Source of the DNA: Akkermansiaceae bacterium | GTDB lineage: Bacteria; Verrucomicrobiota; Verrucomicrobiia; Verrucomicrobiales; Akkermansiaceae | Length of the DNA: 64,000 nt | Assembly: GCA_024233135.1 (NCBI GenBank) | Contig: JACKPZ010000006.1 | Location: 1 to 64,000, forward strand | Reading direction: 5' to 3' | Shown here: piece after piece, positions 8,265 through 16,600 of the stretch | Layout: every line of letters begins with the position of its first letter | Position numbering within the stretch: the stretch's first letter is position 1 | Translations under genes and position numbers: made by a program | Notes under the pieces: model-generated | What the model was told of the DNA's origin: nothing | Database searches by the model: none | The model's input: only the letters and a program-made list of their open reading frames with translations

Positions 8265-9325
8265 AACCCGGCCGCATCCTCGCGGTCTGGCTTTTCGCAC
8301 TGGGGATCGCGACCGCCGCGCGCAGCGCTTCGTTTTCCGAACCCGTCCTCCCGTCGTGGGCGGATGGCGAACGCGAGGCGATGGAGGAGGGGGGCTGGAT
8401 CGCCGGCTCGATCCTGCTCACCGACGATCCCATTCCCGAAGAGACCGCCGCGGAGGAGTCGCCACCCGAGACGGCGGAACTCGACATCGCCGAGCCGACC
8501 GCCGAGGAAATCGCGGAGCCCGAGGAGCCGGACGGGGAAATCCCCGAGTCGTTCTGGCCGGAGTATTTCGGCCAGCGCCCCGAATCGTTCCTCGTCGATC
8601 CGCAGGACCTGCTGAGTTCCGTCGACTTCCGTGACCGCCTGGCGTTTTTGAACTATCACGCCGGGGATTCGAATATCGATCTCTTTGTCTATCTCATCAA
8701 AGGCGGCCAGGAGTTTCCCGGTGAGGTGCGCGAGGAGGAACTCGTCGAGCGCTGCTTCTCGACCGGCCGGCCCGCGGCGGTGGTCTTTTATTTCCTCGGC
8801 GCTCCCCAGCGCTCGATGATTTCACTGAGTCCCTCGCTCACCGATGCGGTATCCTCTGTGGAACAGCGGCGCGCGCTCGACAGCTCGGTGATGCAGGCGC
8901 TCGAAAAGACCGATCCCGTGGACCAGTTCGAGGCCTTCCTCGTGCAGATGTCGATCCGCATTTACTGGATGGAGCGGATGATGGGAAGCGAGCGCGCGGA
9001 ACCGAGCGGCGAGGCCTATCAGGTCGCGCGCAGGACGGAGGAGGGGGAAAGCCATGGCCTGCGGGACAAGATCCAGCCGGTGCTGGCCACGGTGAAACCT
9101 CATCTGCCTGTGGGATTGGTGGTTTTGTCCGCGATGATCTGCGGATGGGTCGCCAATTTCGTCCTCCGCCGCCGGGTGCGCTATCGTTTCCCGGACTTTG
9201 ACGTCGAGCAGCGGCTCGGCGGGGAGCACGCGGCGGGCATCGGCGCGGTGATTTCCTTCGCCAGTGCTTCGCTGCCGCCAGCCTCGCAACGCGACCAGGT
9301 GCCGGACTATCTGCGGCGGATGTGA
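8261..9325 (+). CDS. Secreted, C-terminally membrane-anchored partner of the TPM-domain protein
   Basis: The 354-residue product has a signal peptide (about residues 1-23), a very acidic Glu/Pro-rich region (about 60-105), a globular region and one strong transmembrane segment near residues 284-303 (GLVVLSAMICGWVANFVL), followed by a basic cytoplasmic tail. The globular part (LFVYLIKGGQEFPGE, then AAVVFYFLGAPQRSMISLS) has the strand order of a degenerate TPM fold, but I would not assign it firmly. Its start overlaps the upstream zinc-ribbon TPM gene. An extracytoplasmic sensor or anchor working with that protein is a reasonable guess, no more. Confidence 0.65.
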   Translation: MKPGRILAVWLFALGIATAARSASFSEPVLPSWADGEREAMEEGGWIAGSILLTDDPIPEETAAEESPPETAELDIAEPTAEEIAEPEEPDGEIPESFWPEYFGQRPESFLVDPQDLLSSVDFRDRLAFLNYHAGDSNIDLFVYLIKGGQEFPGEVREEELVERCFSTGRPAAVVFYFLGAPQRSMISLSPSLTDAVSSVEQRRALDSSVMQALEKTDPVDQFEAFLVQMSIRIYWMERMMGSERAEPSGEAYQVARRTEEGESHGLRDKIQPVLATVKPHLPVGLVVLSAMICGWVANFVLRRRVRYRFPDFDVEQRLGGEHAAGIGAVISFASASLPPASQRDQVPDYLRRM

Positions 9326-9369
9326 AACCAAAGAGGCTGCCGGATCTCTTGAGAATCCGGGAATACGAA

Positions 9370-9401
9370 AAAAGCCGGCCGGGTTTCCCCGACCGGCTTT
9401 T
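9370..9401. terminator. Bidirectional intrinsic terminator
   Basis: A 14-bp stem with one mismatch and a 4-nt loop: left arm 9370-9383, right arm 9388-9401. It is flanked by A-runs on one side and T-runs on the other, so it can work in both directions. It sits between the convergent TPM-partner gene and rpsA. Confidence 0.85.
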
Positions 9402-9422
9402 CTGATAGGTTCGTCAGGACGT

Positions 9423-11132
9423 TCAGTCCTCCTGGCCCGGGCTCCACTCTTCGGAAGCGGCGGCGGCGAGGTTGAACGCTTGCTCGAGGCCGACCATCTC
9501 GGAGGACGGGCGGAGCGATTCGAACGAGGCGCTCTCCTTCTTGAGCTGCTCTTCGGAGTAGCCGACGGCCTTGATCGAGAGACCGATGCGGCGCTCGACC
9601 TTGTCGACCTTGATGACGCGGGCTTCGATCTCGTCGCCCACCTTGATGACGTCCTTGACCTTCTCCACGTGGTCCTCGCTGAGCTGCGAGATGTGGATGA
9701 GGCCGTCGATGTCGCCGTCGAGGTTCACGAAGGCGCCGAACGAGGCGATCTTCGCGACGGTGCCCTTGACCAGGTCGCCCACCTTGAAGCGGCTGTCGAT
9801 GAGGCTCCACGGATCTTCTTCGATCTGCTTGACGCCGAGCGAGACGCGTTGGTTGGACTTGTCGATGGCGAGCACCACGGCTTCCACTTCGTCGCCCTTC
9901 TTGAGGACTTCGGACGGGTGGTTGATCTTGCGGGTCCAGGACATGTCGGACACGTGGATCATGCCGTCGATGCCTTCCTCCAGCTCCACGAACGCGCCGT
10001 AGGCGGTGAGGTTGCGGACCGGGCCCTTGATGGTGGCGCCGACCGGGTAGCGGAGTTCGATTTCATCCCACGGGTTGGCGTCGAGCTGGCGAACGCCGAG
10101 CGAGATCTTCTGCTCCTCGATGCTGATGCCGAGCACGACCGCTTGGATTTCCTGACCGAGTTCGAGAACGTCGGACGGGCGGGTGATGCGCTTGACCCAG
10201 GACAGTTCGGAAACGTGCACCAGACCTTCCACGCCGCGCTCGATTTCGACGAACGCACCGTAGGGGAGGAGCTTGGTCACGCGGCCCTTGACCTGCTGGC
10301 CGATGGGGTACTTGCGCTCGATGTCTTCCCACGGGTTGTCGGACATCTGCTTGAGGCCGAGCGAAACACGCTCTTTCTCCTTGTCCACATCGAGGATGAC
10401 CACCTCGACCGACTGGCCGATGATGAGCAGCTCGGAGGGATGGTTGATGCGGCCCCACGACATGTCGGTGATGTGGAGCAGGCCGTCCATGCCCTGGAGA
10501 TCGACGAAGGCGCCGAAATCGGTGATGTTCTTGACCGTGCCGGTGACCTTGTCGCCGATCTTGACGGTTTGCAGGAACTGCTGGCGAAGCTCGGAGCGCT
10601 CGGCTTCGATGACCTCGCGGCGGGAAAGCACGATGTTCTTCCGCTCGTCGTTGACCTTGACGATCTTGAACTCGTAGACGTTGCCGACGTACTCGTTGAG
10701 ATCCTTCGGCGGGATGATGTCGACCTGCGAGCCGGGAAGGAAGGCCTCGACACCGACGTTGACGGTGAGGCCGCCCTTGACGACGCCCTTGACCTTGCCG
10801 CGGACGAGTCCGCCGTCTTGGAAGACCTTGACGATCTTCTCCCAGTTCTGCTTGTGAGCGGCTTTTTCCTTCGAGAGGACGACCATGCCCTCATCGTTTT
10901 CAAGGCGCTCGAGAAGGACTTCGATTTCATCGCCGACTTCGATGTCCTCGTCCTCGAATTCGTTGGACGGGATGGCTCCTTCGGATTTGTAGCCGATGTC
11001 GACGAGGACGACCTGCGGGCGGATCTCGAGGATGGTGCCCTTGACGATCGATCCTTCGCGGAATTCGCGGAATTTGGAGTCGATCAGGTCGCTCAGTTCG
11101 GTGTTGGTGGGTTCCGCGATGGCGGTACTCAT
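9423..11132 (-). CDS. rpsA: 30S ribosomal protein S1
   Basis: S1 helps the 30S subunit capture and unfold mRNA. I use the ATG at 11132 (569 residues); an upstream in-frame ATG at 11183 would add 17 residues that look unlike the family. Six S1 (OB-fold) repeats are visible. The first two are divergent (GSIVKGTILEIRPQVVLVDI; GLVRGKVKGVVKGGLTVNV) and the last four are canonical, with repeated GxVKNITDFGAFVDL and LLHITDMSW style motifs. This is the full six-domain proteobacterial-type arrangement, not a shortened form. An acidic tail closes the protein. It is transcribed alone, with a terminator 22 bp beyond the stop. Confidence 0.96.
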   Translation of the reverse strand: MSTAIAEPTNTELSDLIDSKFREFREGSIVKGTILEIRPQVVLVDIGYKSEGAIPSNEFEDEDIEVGDEIEVLLERLENDEGMVVLSKEKAAHKQNWEKIVKVFQDGGLVRGKVKGVVKGGLTVNVGVEAFLPGSQVDIIPPKDLNEYVGNVYEFKIVKVNDERKNIVLSRREVIEAERSELRQQFLQTVKIGDKVTGTVKNITDFGAFVDLQGMDGLLHITDMSWGRINHPSELLIIGQSVEVVILDVDKEKERVSLGLKQMSDNPWEDIERKYPIGQQVKGRVTKLLPYGAFVEIERGVEGLVHVSELSWVKRITRPSDVLELGQEIQAVVLGISIEEQKISLGVRQLDANPWDEIELRYPVGATIKGPVRNLTAYGAFVELEEGIDGMIHVSDMSWTRKINHPSEVLKKGDEVEAVVLAIDKSNQRVSLGVKQIEEDPWSLIDSRFKVGDLVKGTVAKIASFGAFVNLDGDIDGLIHISQLSEDHVEKVKDVIKVGDEIEARVIKVDKVERRIGLSIKAVGYSEEQLKKESASFESLRPSSEMVGLEQAFNLAAAASEEWSPGQED

Positions 11133-11333
11133 GATGTTGGTTTGGTTTGGGGTTGGGTTCCGTGGTTCACTTTCTTCCGTCATTGCCCCGGGAAGGTTTC
11201 CGCAGGCACCGGGGCTCCAACCGCCTGCGAATCATGGAAAAACGGAGGCGGGAGGCTAGCTCCCAGCCCCCCGATGGCAAGCCGAAAGCCACGAATTTCC
11301 GGGCTTTTTCCGAGGATCTGCCGTGCATACGCG

Positions 11334-11382
11334 AAAAGCGCGCTTCGGAAGTCCCCCCGGAAATCTCGAAGCGCGCTTTTTT
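11334..11382 (+). terminator. Strong hairpin followed by a T-run (intrinsic terminator)
   Basis: Perfect 14-bp stem, left arm 11334-11347 and right arm 11367-11380, with a 19-nt loop at 11348-11366. On the + strand the right arm runs into six Ts; on the - strand only four follow. The T-run therefore favours + transcription, although no + gene is recognised upstream. It could instead close the minus-strand retropepsin operon, 267 bp beyond its last stop. Confidence 0.6.
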
Positions 11383-11407
11383 CCGACCTTTCCGGCTCTG
11401 GCCCCGC

Positions 11408-11438
11408 CTGACGGACATCCCCCCGGAAGTCTCGTCAG
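11408..11438. repeat. Second hairpin with the same 19-nt loop as the terminator at 11334
   Basis: Six-bp stem, CTGACG at 11408-11413 and CGTCAG at 11433-11438, enclosing a 19-nt loop (11414-11432) that matches the loop at 11348-11366 in 16 of 19 positions. The stem sequence differs completely from that of the first hairpin. Inside both loops the outer bases can also pair (GAC/GTC here). Confidence 0.6.
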
Positions 11439-11648
11439 AGTCGTTGTGGCCGGCTCGGTGGAGGTGGTTGTTCGAAGAAGCCTGAACTGCTTGGAACGAC
11501 CAAAGAATGACTGAAAATCAGGGATTGGAAATCATTTTGAGGTCCGAAATCCGGCCAAGAGGTCTCAAAACCGGACATAACGGGGCAAATTATTCGAAAT
11601 TCAGGATATTCGACGACTGCGGGAGTTTCGCTTCTGCTTGGTTTGGCA

Positions 11649-12197
11649 TCACTCTGCCCGTTCATCGGGTGGTTCGGTGGAAGAGGGACGATTCCGTTCT
11701 GTCTTGTGCATGCGGTTCAAGGACAGGAGGTACGTTTCCGATATGATGTCATGGATGGCACGCGCATTTCGGTTCCGATGGAGAATCGAGGCGAAGACAA
11801 GCACGGCGGCGATTCCCAGATTCAGTGCTCCACCTGCGATCCAGGCGATCCCTTCGCATTTGGCGGCGTAGAGGAAGATTGCGGATGAGCCGAGCACTGT
11901 CAGGGCAAGGAGGTGAAAGAAATGTCTTTCGGTAAACATGATCACAAGCAGGCCCGAGACCATGGGGATCCCGGCGGATGACAGGAGGATCTGGAGCGGG
12001 AAGAGAAACATGTCATCGTCGAAAAGCGGGGGGATGCCCTTGCCGTAGCCGTGTGCGGTCGCTTCAACCGAAATCCCGATTTCTGCCAGCCATGCACCCA
12101 GGACCATCGCGAGATAGTAGGTTCCACCGCGCACAAACGGCGAAATGAACGTTCCGAAGAACGCTTCGCTGACCACGTCGACTGGATCGACCTTCAC
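11649..12197 (-). CDS. Membrane protein coupled to the retropepsin-like protease
   Basis: I start this gene at the GTG at 12197 (182 residues), because that GTG overlaps the stop of the upstream protease gene in a four-base GTGA, the pattern of translational coupling. The longer open frame would run back into the protease. Hydrophobic segments are visible around residues 20-40 (YYLAMVLGAWLAEIGI), 65-90, 95-112 and 118-140. The region pattern (FFGTFISPFVRGGTYYL, then DDDMFLFPLQ) does not match a family I know. The C-terminus is basic and cytoplasmic by the positive-inside rule. Partnership with the protease is inferred from coupling. Confidence 0.6.
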   Translation of the reverse strand: MKVDPVDVVSEAFFGTFISPFVRGGTYYLAMVLGAWLAEIGISVEATAHGYGKGIPPLFDDDMFLFPLQILLSSAGIPMVSGLLVIMFTERHFFHLLALTVLGSSAIFLYAAKCEGIAWIAGGALNLGIAAVLVFASILHRNRNARAIHDIISETYLLSLNRMHKTERNRPSSTEPPDERAE

Positions 12198-13543
12198 GGC
12201 TGAGGAAGGCTTCGGATGCGTTGGATTTGAGCGCGAGGAAGTTCGCCATCGGTGAAAAGAGATCGATCCATTGCGGGAGGTTTTTCGGACGAGGAAAGGA
12301 AGAGGATCTTCCTCGGATTGCGGCCGAGAACTCCGGTGGCCCATTCGCGGAGGTCGTCGCGATGCGGAAGCAGGACGGTCACGGTGGTGGTGGCTCCGAG
12401 TCTCACGGGGGATTCGCCTTGGATCGTGTCGAGGACCTCCACGTCGAGCCGGGCGGCGGAAACGGACGGATCCGGTGACTTTCTGCGAGAATCCTCGCTT
12501 TCCAGAGTGAACCGCAGCACACTCACGCCGCCGACCCAGGATGACGCGCGGAGCAGGGCGGCGAGTTCTTCATCCGACGCGAGCATCTCGCTTCCGGTTT
12601 TGGAATAAGGTCGGACGTCGATGTCTCCCGGCGGAAGAAACAAGCGTTGGTGACCCGCGTCGAACACCGCGCCGGATGCGAACAGGAACTCCGCGCCGAG
12701 AATTCCATCCACCTTGCGGGCCGAGGTCATCCCGAACTCGTCGAAGGGCATCACCAACATGGGCGTGTGGAGGAGCGCGAGATCTCCGATCGCCATGCGG
12801 CCGAGCGATGTGAGCCGCGGCCTGCGGGAACGCTCGCCGACGCCCGCGGCGCGGACTTCGGTTTCGACCGTCTTCAGGCCGAGACGTTCCGCGGTGCCGC
12901 TGTCGAGCAGCGATTGCTGGGAACCGGTGTCGAGGACGAAACGCAGGGTCGCGTCCTGATGGCGTGCGGTTAGGAAATGATAGTTGCCCTCGCGTTCGAG
13001 CGGGACGGTGACCATTCCGAATTTCTCCGCCTCGGCCGCGAGGTCGACCGGCGGATCCGAATCGCGGCGGAACAACATGAGGTGGCTCCGGTGGTCGATG
13101 ACGGCACCGAGCATCGTCAGGATGTCGCCACCGATCAGTCCGTCGGAGGGCAGGGTGGAGGTCATTTCGAGAGCGGGCATCGACCTCCGCGGGATGTGCA
13201 CCGATTTCCCGATGTCCAGCGAGTCGAGCGTTGCGGAGTAGATGCTTTCCTTGCCGCCGATGCCGGATTGGGTGCGGCCGGTATCGGTGACGTCGAGCCC
13301 GAGGCGGCGGGCGGTGCCGAGGGCGAGGATCGAGCGTGCGGCGCCGGAGTCGATATGGAACTCGGCGGGCCGTCCGTTGATCGCGCCGGAGATGAGATGC
13401 TCGTTGTGGATCGCGTTCCAGCGCAGGGGTTCGGCCCGTAGCGTGCGCGCGAGCGAGTCGTGGAAGGCATTCGGATCCGCGGCCCCCCGGGCGGCCGGCA
13501 GGCCGAGGAGGCAGGTGAGGAACAGGGCGGGGCGAAGGGGCAC
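12194..13543 (-). CDS. Secreted protein with two retropepsin-like aspartic protease domains
   Basis: The 449-residue product has a signal peptide (about residues 1-21) and two retropepsin-like halves. The first carries the catalytic-type motif HIDSGAARS (Asp65) and later DGLIGGDIL. The second carries VLDTGSQQS (Asp205) and DGILGAEFL. These are the D[TS]G and hydrophobic-Gly elements of clan AA peptidases. Viral and many bacterial retropepsins supply one domain and dimerise; here both lobes are on one chain, as in pepsins, so the protein may work as a pseudo-dimer. The remaining C-terminal part is not recognised. It is coupled to a membrane protein gene through a GTGA overlap. Confidence 0.75.
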   Translation of the reverse strand: MPLRPALFLTCLLGLPAARGAADPNAFHDSLARTLRAEPLRWNAIHNEHLISGAINGRPAEFHIDSGAARSILALGTARRLGLDVTDTGRTQSGIGGKESIYSATLDSLDIGKSVHIPRRSMPALEMTSTLPSDGLIGGDILTMLGAVIDHRSHLMLFRRDSDPPVDLAAEAEKFGMVTVPLEREGNYHFLTARHQDATLRFVLDTGSQQSLLDSGTAERLGLKTVETEVRAAGVGERSRRPRLTSLGRMAIGDLALLHTPMLVMPFDEFGMTSARKVDGILGAEFLFASGAVFDAGHQRLFLPPGDIDVRPYSKTGSEMLASDEELAALLRASSWVGGVSVLRFTLESEDSRRKSPDPSVSAARLDVEVLDTIQGESPVRLGATTTVTVLLPHRDDLREWATGVLGRNPRKILFLSSSEKPPAMDRSLFTDGELPRAQIQRIRSLPQP

Positions 13544-13598
13544 GACACCCGCAGGTTCGACGAATCCATCGGGATTACAAGAACGGGGGAAACAATAT

Positions 13599-13641
13599 GA
13601 GGGGCGGGAGCCGATCCACCCGGACCGCGTTCCCGCCCCTC
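13599..13641 (-). terminator. Intrinsic terminator of smc
   Basis: Perfect 11-bp GC-rich stem: arms 13599-13609 and 13631-13641, with a 21-nt loop. Read on the - strand it lies 34 bp beyond the smc stop and is followed by a T-containing stretch (ATATTGTTT). Read on + it is followed by GTTTCCCTCT. Confidence 0.5.
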
Positions 13642-13674
13642 GTTTCCCTCTCCTGTCTGGGAGATCTGTTGTTG

Positions 13675-16600
13675 TCAGGCGTCGAGCCGGAGGGCGGCCC
13701 GCTGCGCGGCGCTCTTGGCTTCTCCTTCCTTGACGCCGTCGGCGGTGGTGAGGCGCATGCCGACGGGTTTCGAAACGCCGAACTCCTCCATCGTCACGCC
13801 ATACATCACGTCGGCGCGGGCCATCGTGCGTTTGGAGTGGGTGACGATGATGAACTGCGAGCGGTCGATGAAACGGTCGAGCACCTTGACGAAGCGGCCG
13901 ATGTTCGACTCGTCGAGAGGCGCGTCGAGTTCGTCGAGCACACAGAACGGACTCGGCTTGATCATGTAGATCGAGAACAACAGCGCGACGGCCGTCATCG
14001 AGCGTTCGCCACCTGATAGAAGGGTGATCGACTGGAGCTTCTTGCCCGGCGGCTTGGCGATGACCTCGATGCCGGACTCGAGCGGATCGCTCTCGTCGAG
14101 CAGCGTGAGGTCGGCCTGGCCTTTTTCGCCGAATAGCTCCTTGAACATCGCTTTGAAGTTCTCCTTCACCTGGGTGAACGTCTCGGCGAAGAGCCGCTGG
14201 GTTTCGGTGTTGATGCGCTCGATCACCTCGAGCAACTCGGTCTTCGAGGCGACGAGGTCGTCGTGCTGGTTGCGCAGGAAGTTGTAGCGTTCCTCGAGTT
14301 CCTCGAACTCCTCGATGGCGTCGAGATTCACCGGGCCCATCGCGTCGAGGCGGCGTTTGATGTCGGTGACGATCGACTCGACAAACTCCCAGTCCGGCTC
14401 GCCGGCGGTGGCGCCGGGGATTTCCATCTCATCGTCGTTGGTGCCGTCGACCACCATGGTGGGCATGTCGTCTTCGGACGCGTCGGGGTCTTCCGACGGG
14501 TCGGAGGAAACGATCGTCTGGCGGCCGCCGCGGGCCTGCAGCGCCTTCTGCGAGGCGATGGATGCGAGCAGCGCGTGGGCGTCGGGCTCGAAGGTGGAGA
14601 GATCGATCTGATAGCGCTCTTGGATCGAGTTCGTCAGGTTTTCGAGCCGGAGGTCGAGTTTGGTCGCGTTGACCTCCTCACGTCCTTTCTGCTCGTTCAC
14701 CTTGGCGTGCTCGCGGCGAATCGCGGCGAGGGCGGCCTCGGCCTCCTCGATCTTCTCCAACAGGCTGTTGCGTCCGGTCGAGCGGGATTCGATTTCGACC
14801 CTCAGGTCCTCGACTTCGAGGCGGTGGGTTTCGATTTCCTCGGCGAGCCGCGTGTTTTCGGACGCGGCGGATTCGATCCGCTGGTTGAACGATTCGATTT
14901 CCGTCTCGCGGCGGATCGAGGCCTCGCGGAGTTCCGAGAGGCGGGCCTCCATCGGCTTCTGTTGTTCTTCGGCCGATTGTTTCGCGCGCCGTTCGACGGC
15001 GAGTTCGGTGCGCAGTTCGTTGAGTGCTTCGGAGAGTTCCTGTTCGCGCTGTGACGCCGAATCAACTTCCGACTGGAGGCGACGGGCGTCGGTTTCGAGC
15101 GCTTCGAGGCGTTCGCGGGACGATGCGAGCTCGGACTCGAGCTGCGAGCGCCCCTCGGCGGCGGCGCGTTCGCGGTTCTCAAGTTCGCCGCGTTCCCAGC
15201 GGACGTTCTCGACCTTCGTTTCAAAGTTTTCGACCTCGCGGGTGGCGAGGCTGAGCTGGCCTTGCAGGGTCGAGAGCTCGACCTTGTGGCGTTGCACGCG
15301 CTCGCGACTGACATCGACTTCCTCGCGGTGCTTTTCGAGTTGCGATTCGAGTTCGGAAACGCGGTTGCGCGCGGCCTCGTCGGCGGCGGTCAGGCCGGCG
15401 ACCTCTGCTTCCAAGGCGCGGACCTCGTTGCGAAGTTCGAGCACCGAAGTGGTGCCTTCCTTGGTCGCTCCGCCGCGAAGCGTTCCCTCCGCACCCACGA
15501 TCACGCCCGCGAGCGTGACGAAAGTGACGCCGGGATTGTCCGCCCTGAGTCGCAACGCGGTCGTCAGGTTCGGGACGAGAAGGACGCGCTCCAGCAACCG
15601 TTCGATGACTCCGGCGACGCGCGGGTCGGATTTCACGCGGTCGAGCGCCCATGCGGTCGCGCCGTCCGGCAGCGTCTCCATCTGGGTGCCGGCGGCGTGT
15701 TTCACGAAGGTCTCGGGCAGCACGGCCGCCTGTCCGAGTTGTTTCTCGGTGAGGCGTTCGATGATCGCTTCGGCGGCCGCCTGATCGTTCACCAGCACCG
15801 CCTGGAGATGCGAGCCGAGCGCGGCTTCGATCGCGCGGGCGCAGGAGTTGTCGGCTTCGATGAACGAGGCGAGCACGCCATGGATTCCGGGTTTGAACTG
15901 CTCCGGGTTGTCGAGGCCTTCGAGGACCTTTTGGGTTCCTTTTTCAAAACCCTCGCCGCTTTCGACGAGTTGGCGAACCGCTTCGTGACGGGCCGACCGC
16001 TGGGCGAGCACCTTGTTGGACTCGACGGCCGCCGTGCGGGCCGCGTCGAGGTCGCCGCGCGTGTGCTGCCACGCGCGCTCGGCGGCTTGGAAGGTTTCCT
16101 CAAGCTCCGAGAGCCGCGAACCCGCGCCTTCGACCTCGGCGGCGATGCGGGCACGCTCGGAGTGGAATTCCTCGAGTTCGAGGCTGAGCCGCTGCTCCTC
16201 GTCGGCCAGTTGGCGGGCGCGCTCGCGGTTTCCTTCGAGTTGGGCGATCGCGCTTTCGATCTTCGCCTGCATCGTGGCGATGAGCGTCTGCGTGCGGGTC
16301 GCCTCGCCACGGGTCTCACGCAGTGCGGACTCGGTGCGCAGCCGTTCCTCGCGGAAGCCGGTCGTGCGTTGTTCTTCCTCGGCGAGCTGGATTTCCCGCT
16401 CGGCGATGCGTCGGTTCAACTGGTCGAGCGCTTCGTTGGCGGCGATGAAATCGAACTCCTGCTGGGCGAGTTTCTCGCGGGTGCTTTCGATGTCCTCGTG
16501 GTTCTGGCGAATGCGGGACTCAAGCTCCGCCTTCCGTTCCTCGTTGAAGGAAATGCGGGCCTCGGACGAGTTCAACGCGTTCTGGTGCTCGTTGAGGCGG

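Larger units (their letters stand above)
11133..11648. other. 516-bp gap without a gene
   Basis: The gap lies between the divergently placed rpsA start and the stop of the membrane protein gene to the right, so it should hold the rpsA promoter and leader. It also contains two hairpins listed separately (11334-11382 and 11408-11438). I see no open frame with coding character. The part from about 11500 to 11640 is visibly more AT-rich than its surroundings. Confidence 0.6.

Noticed and set aside
9264..11411. Long open frame of 715 codons on + across rpsA
   Set aside because: It is exactly antisense to the six S1 repeats of rpsA; its acidic Leu/Asp/Val-rich composition is what the complement of Glu/Lys-rich codons yields. 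No domain or ribosome site.
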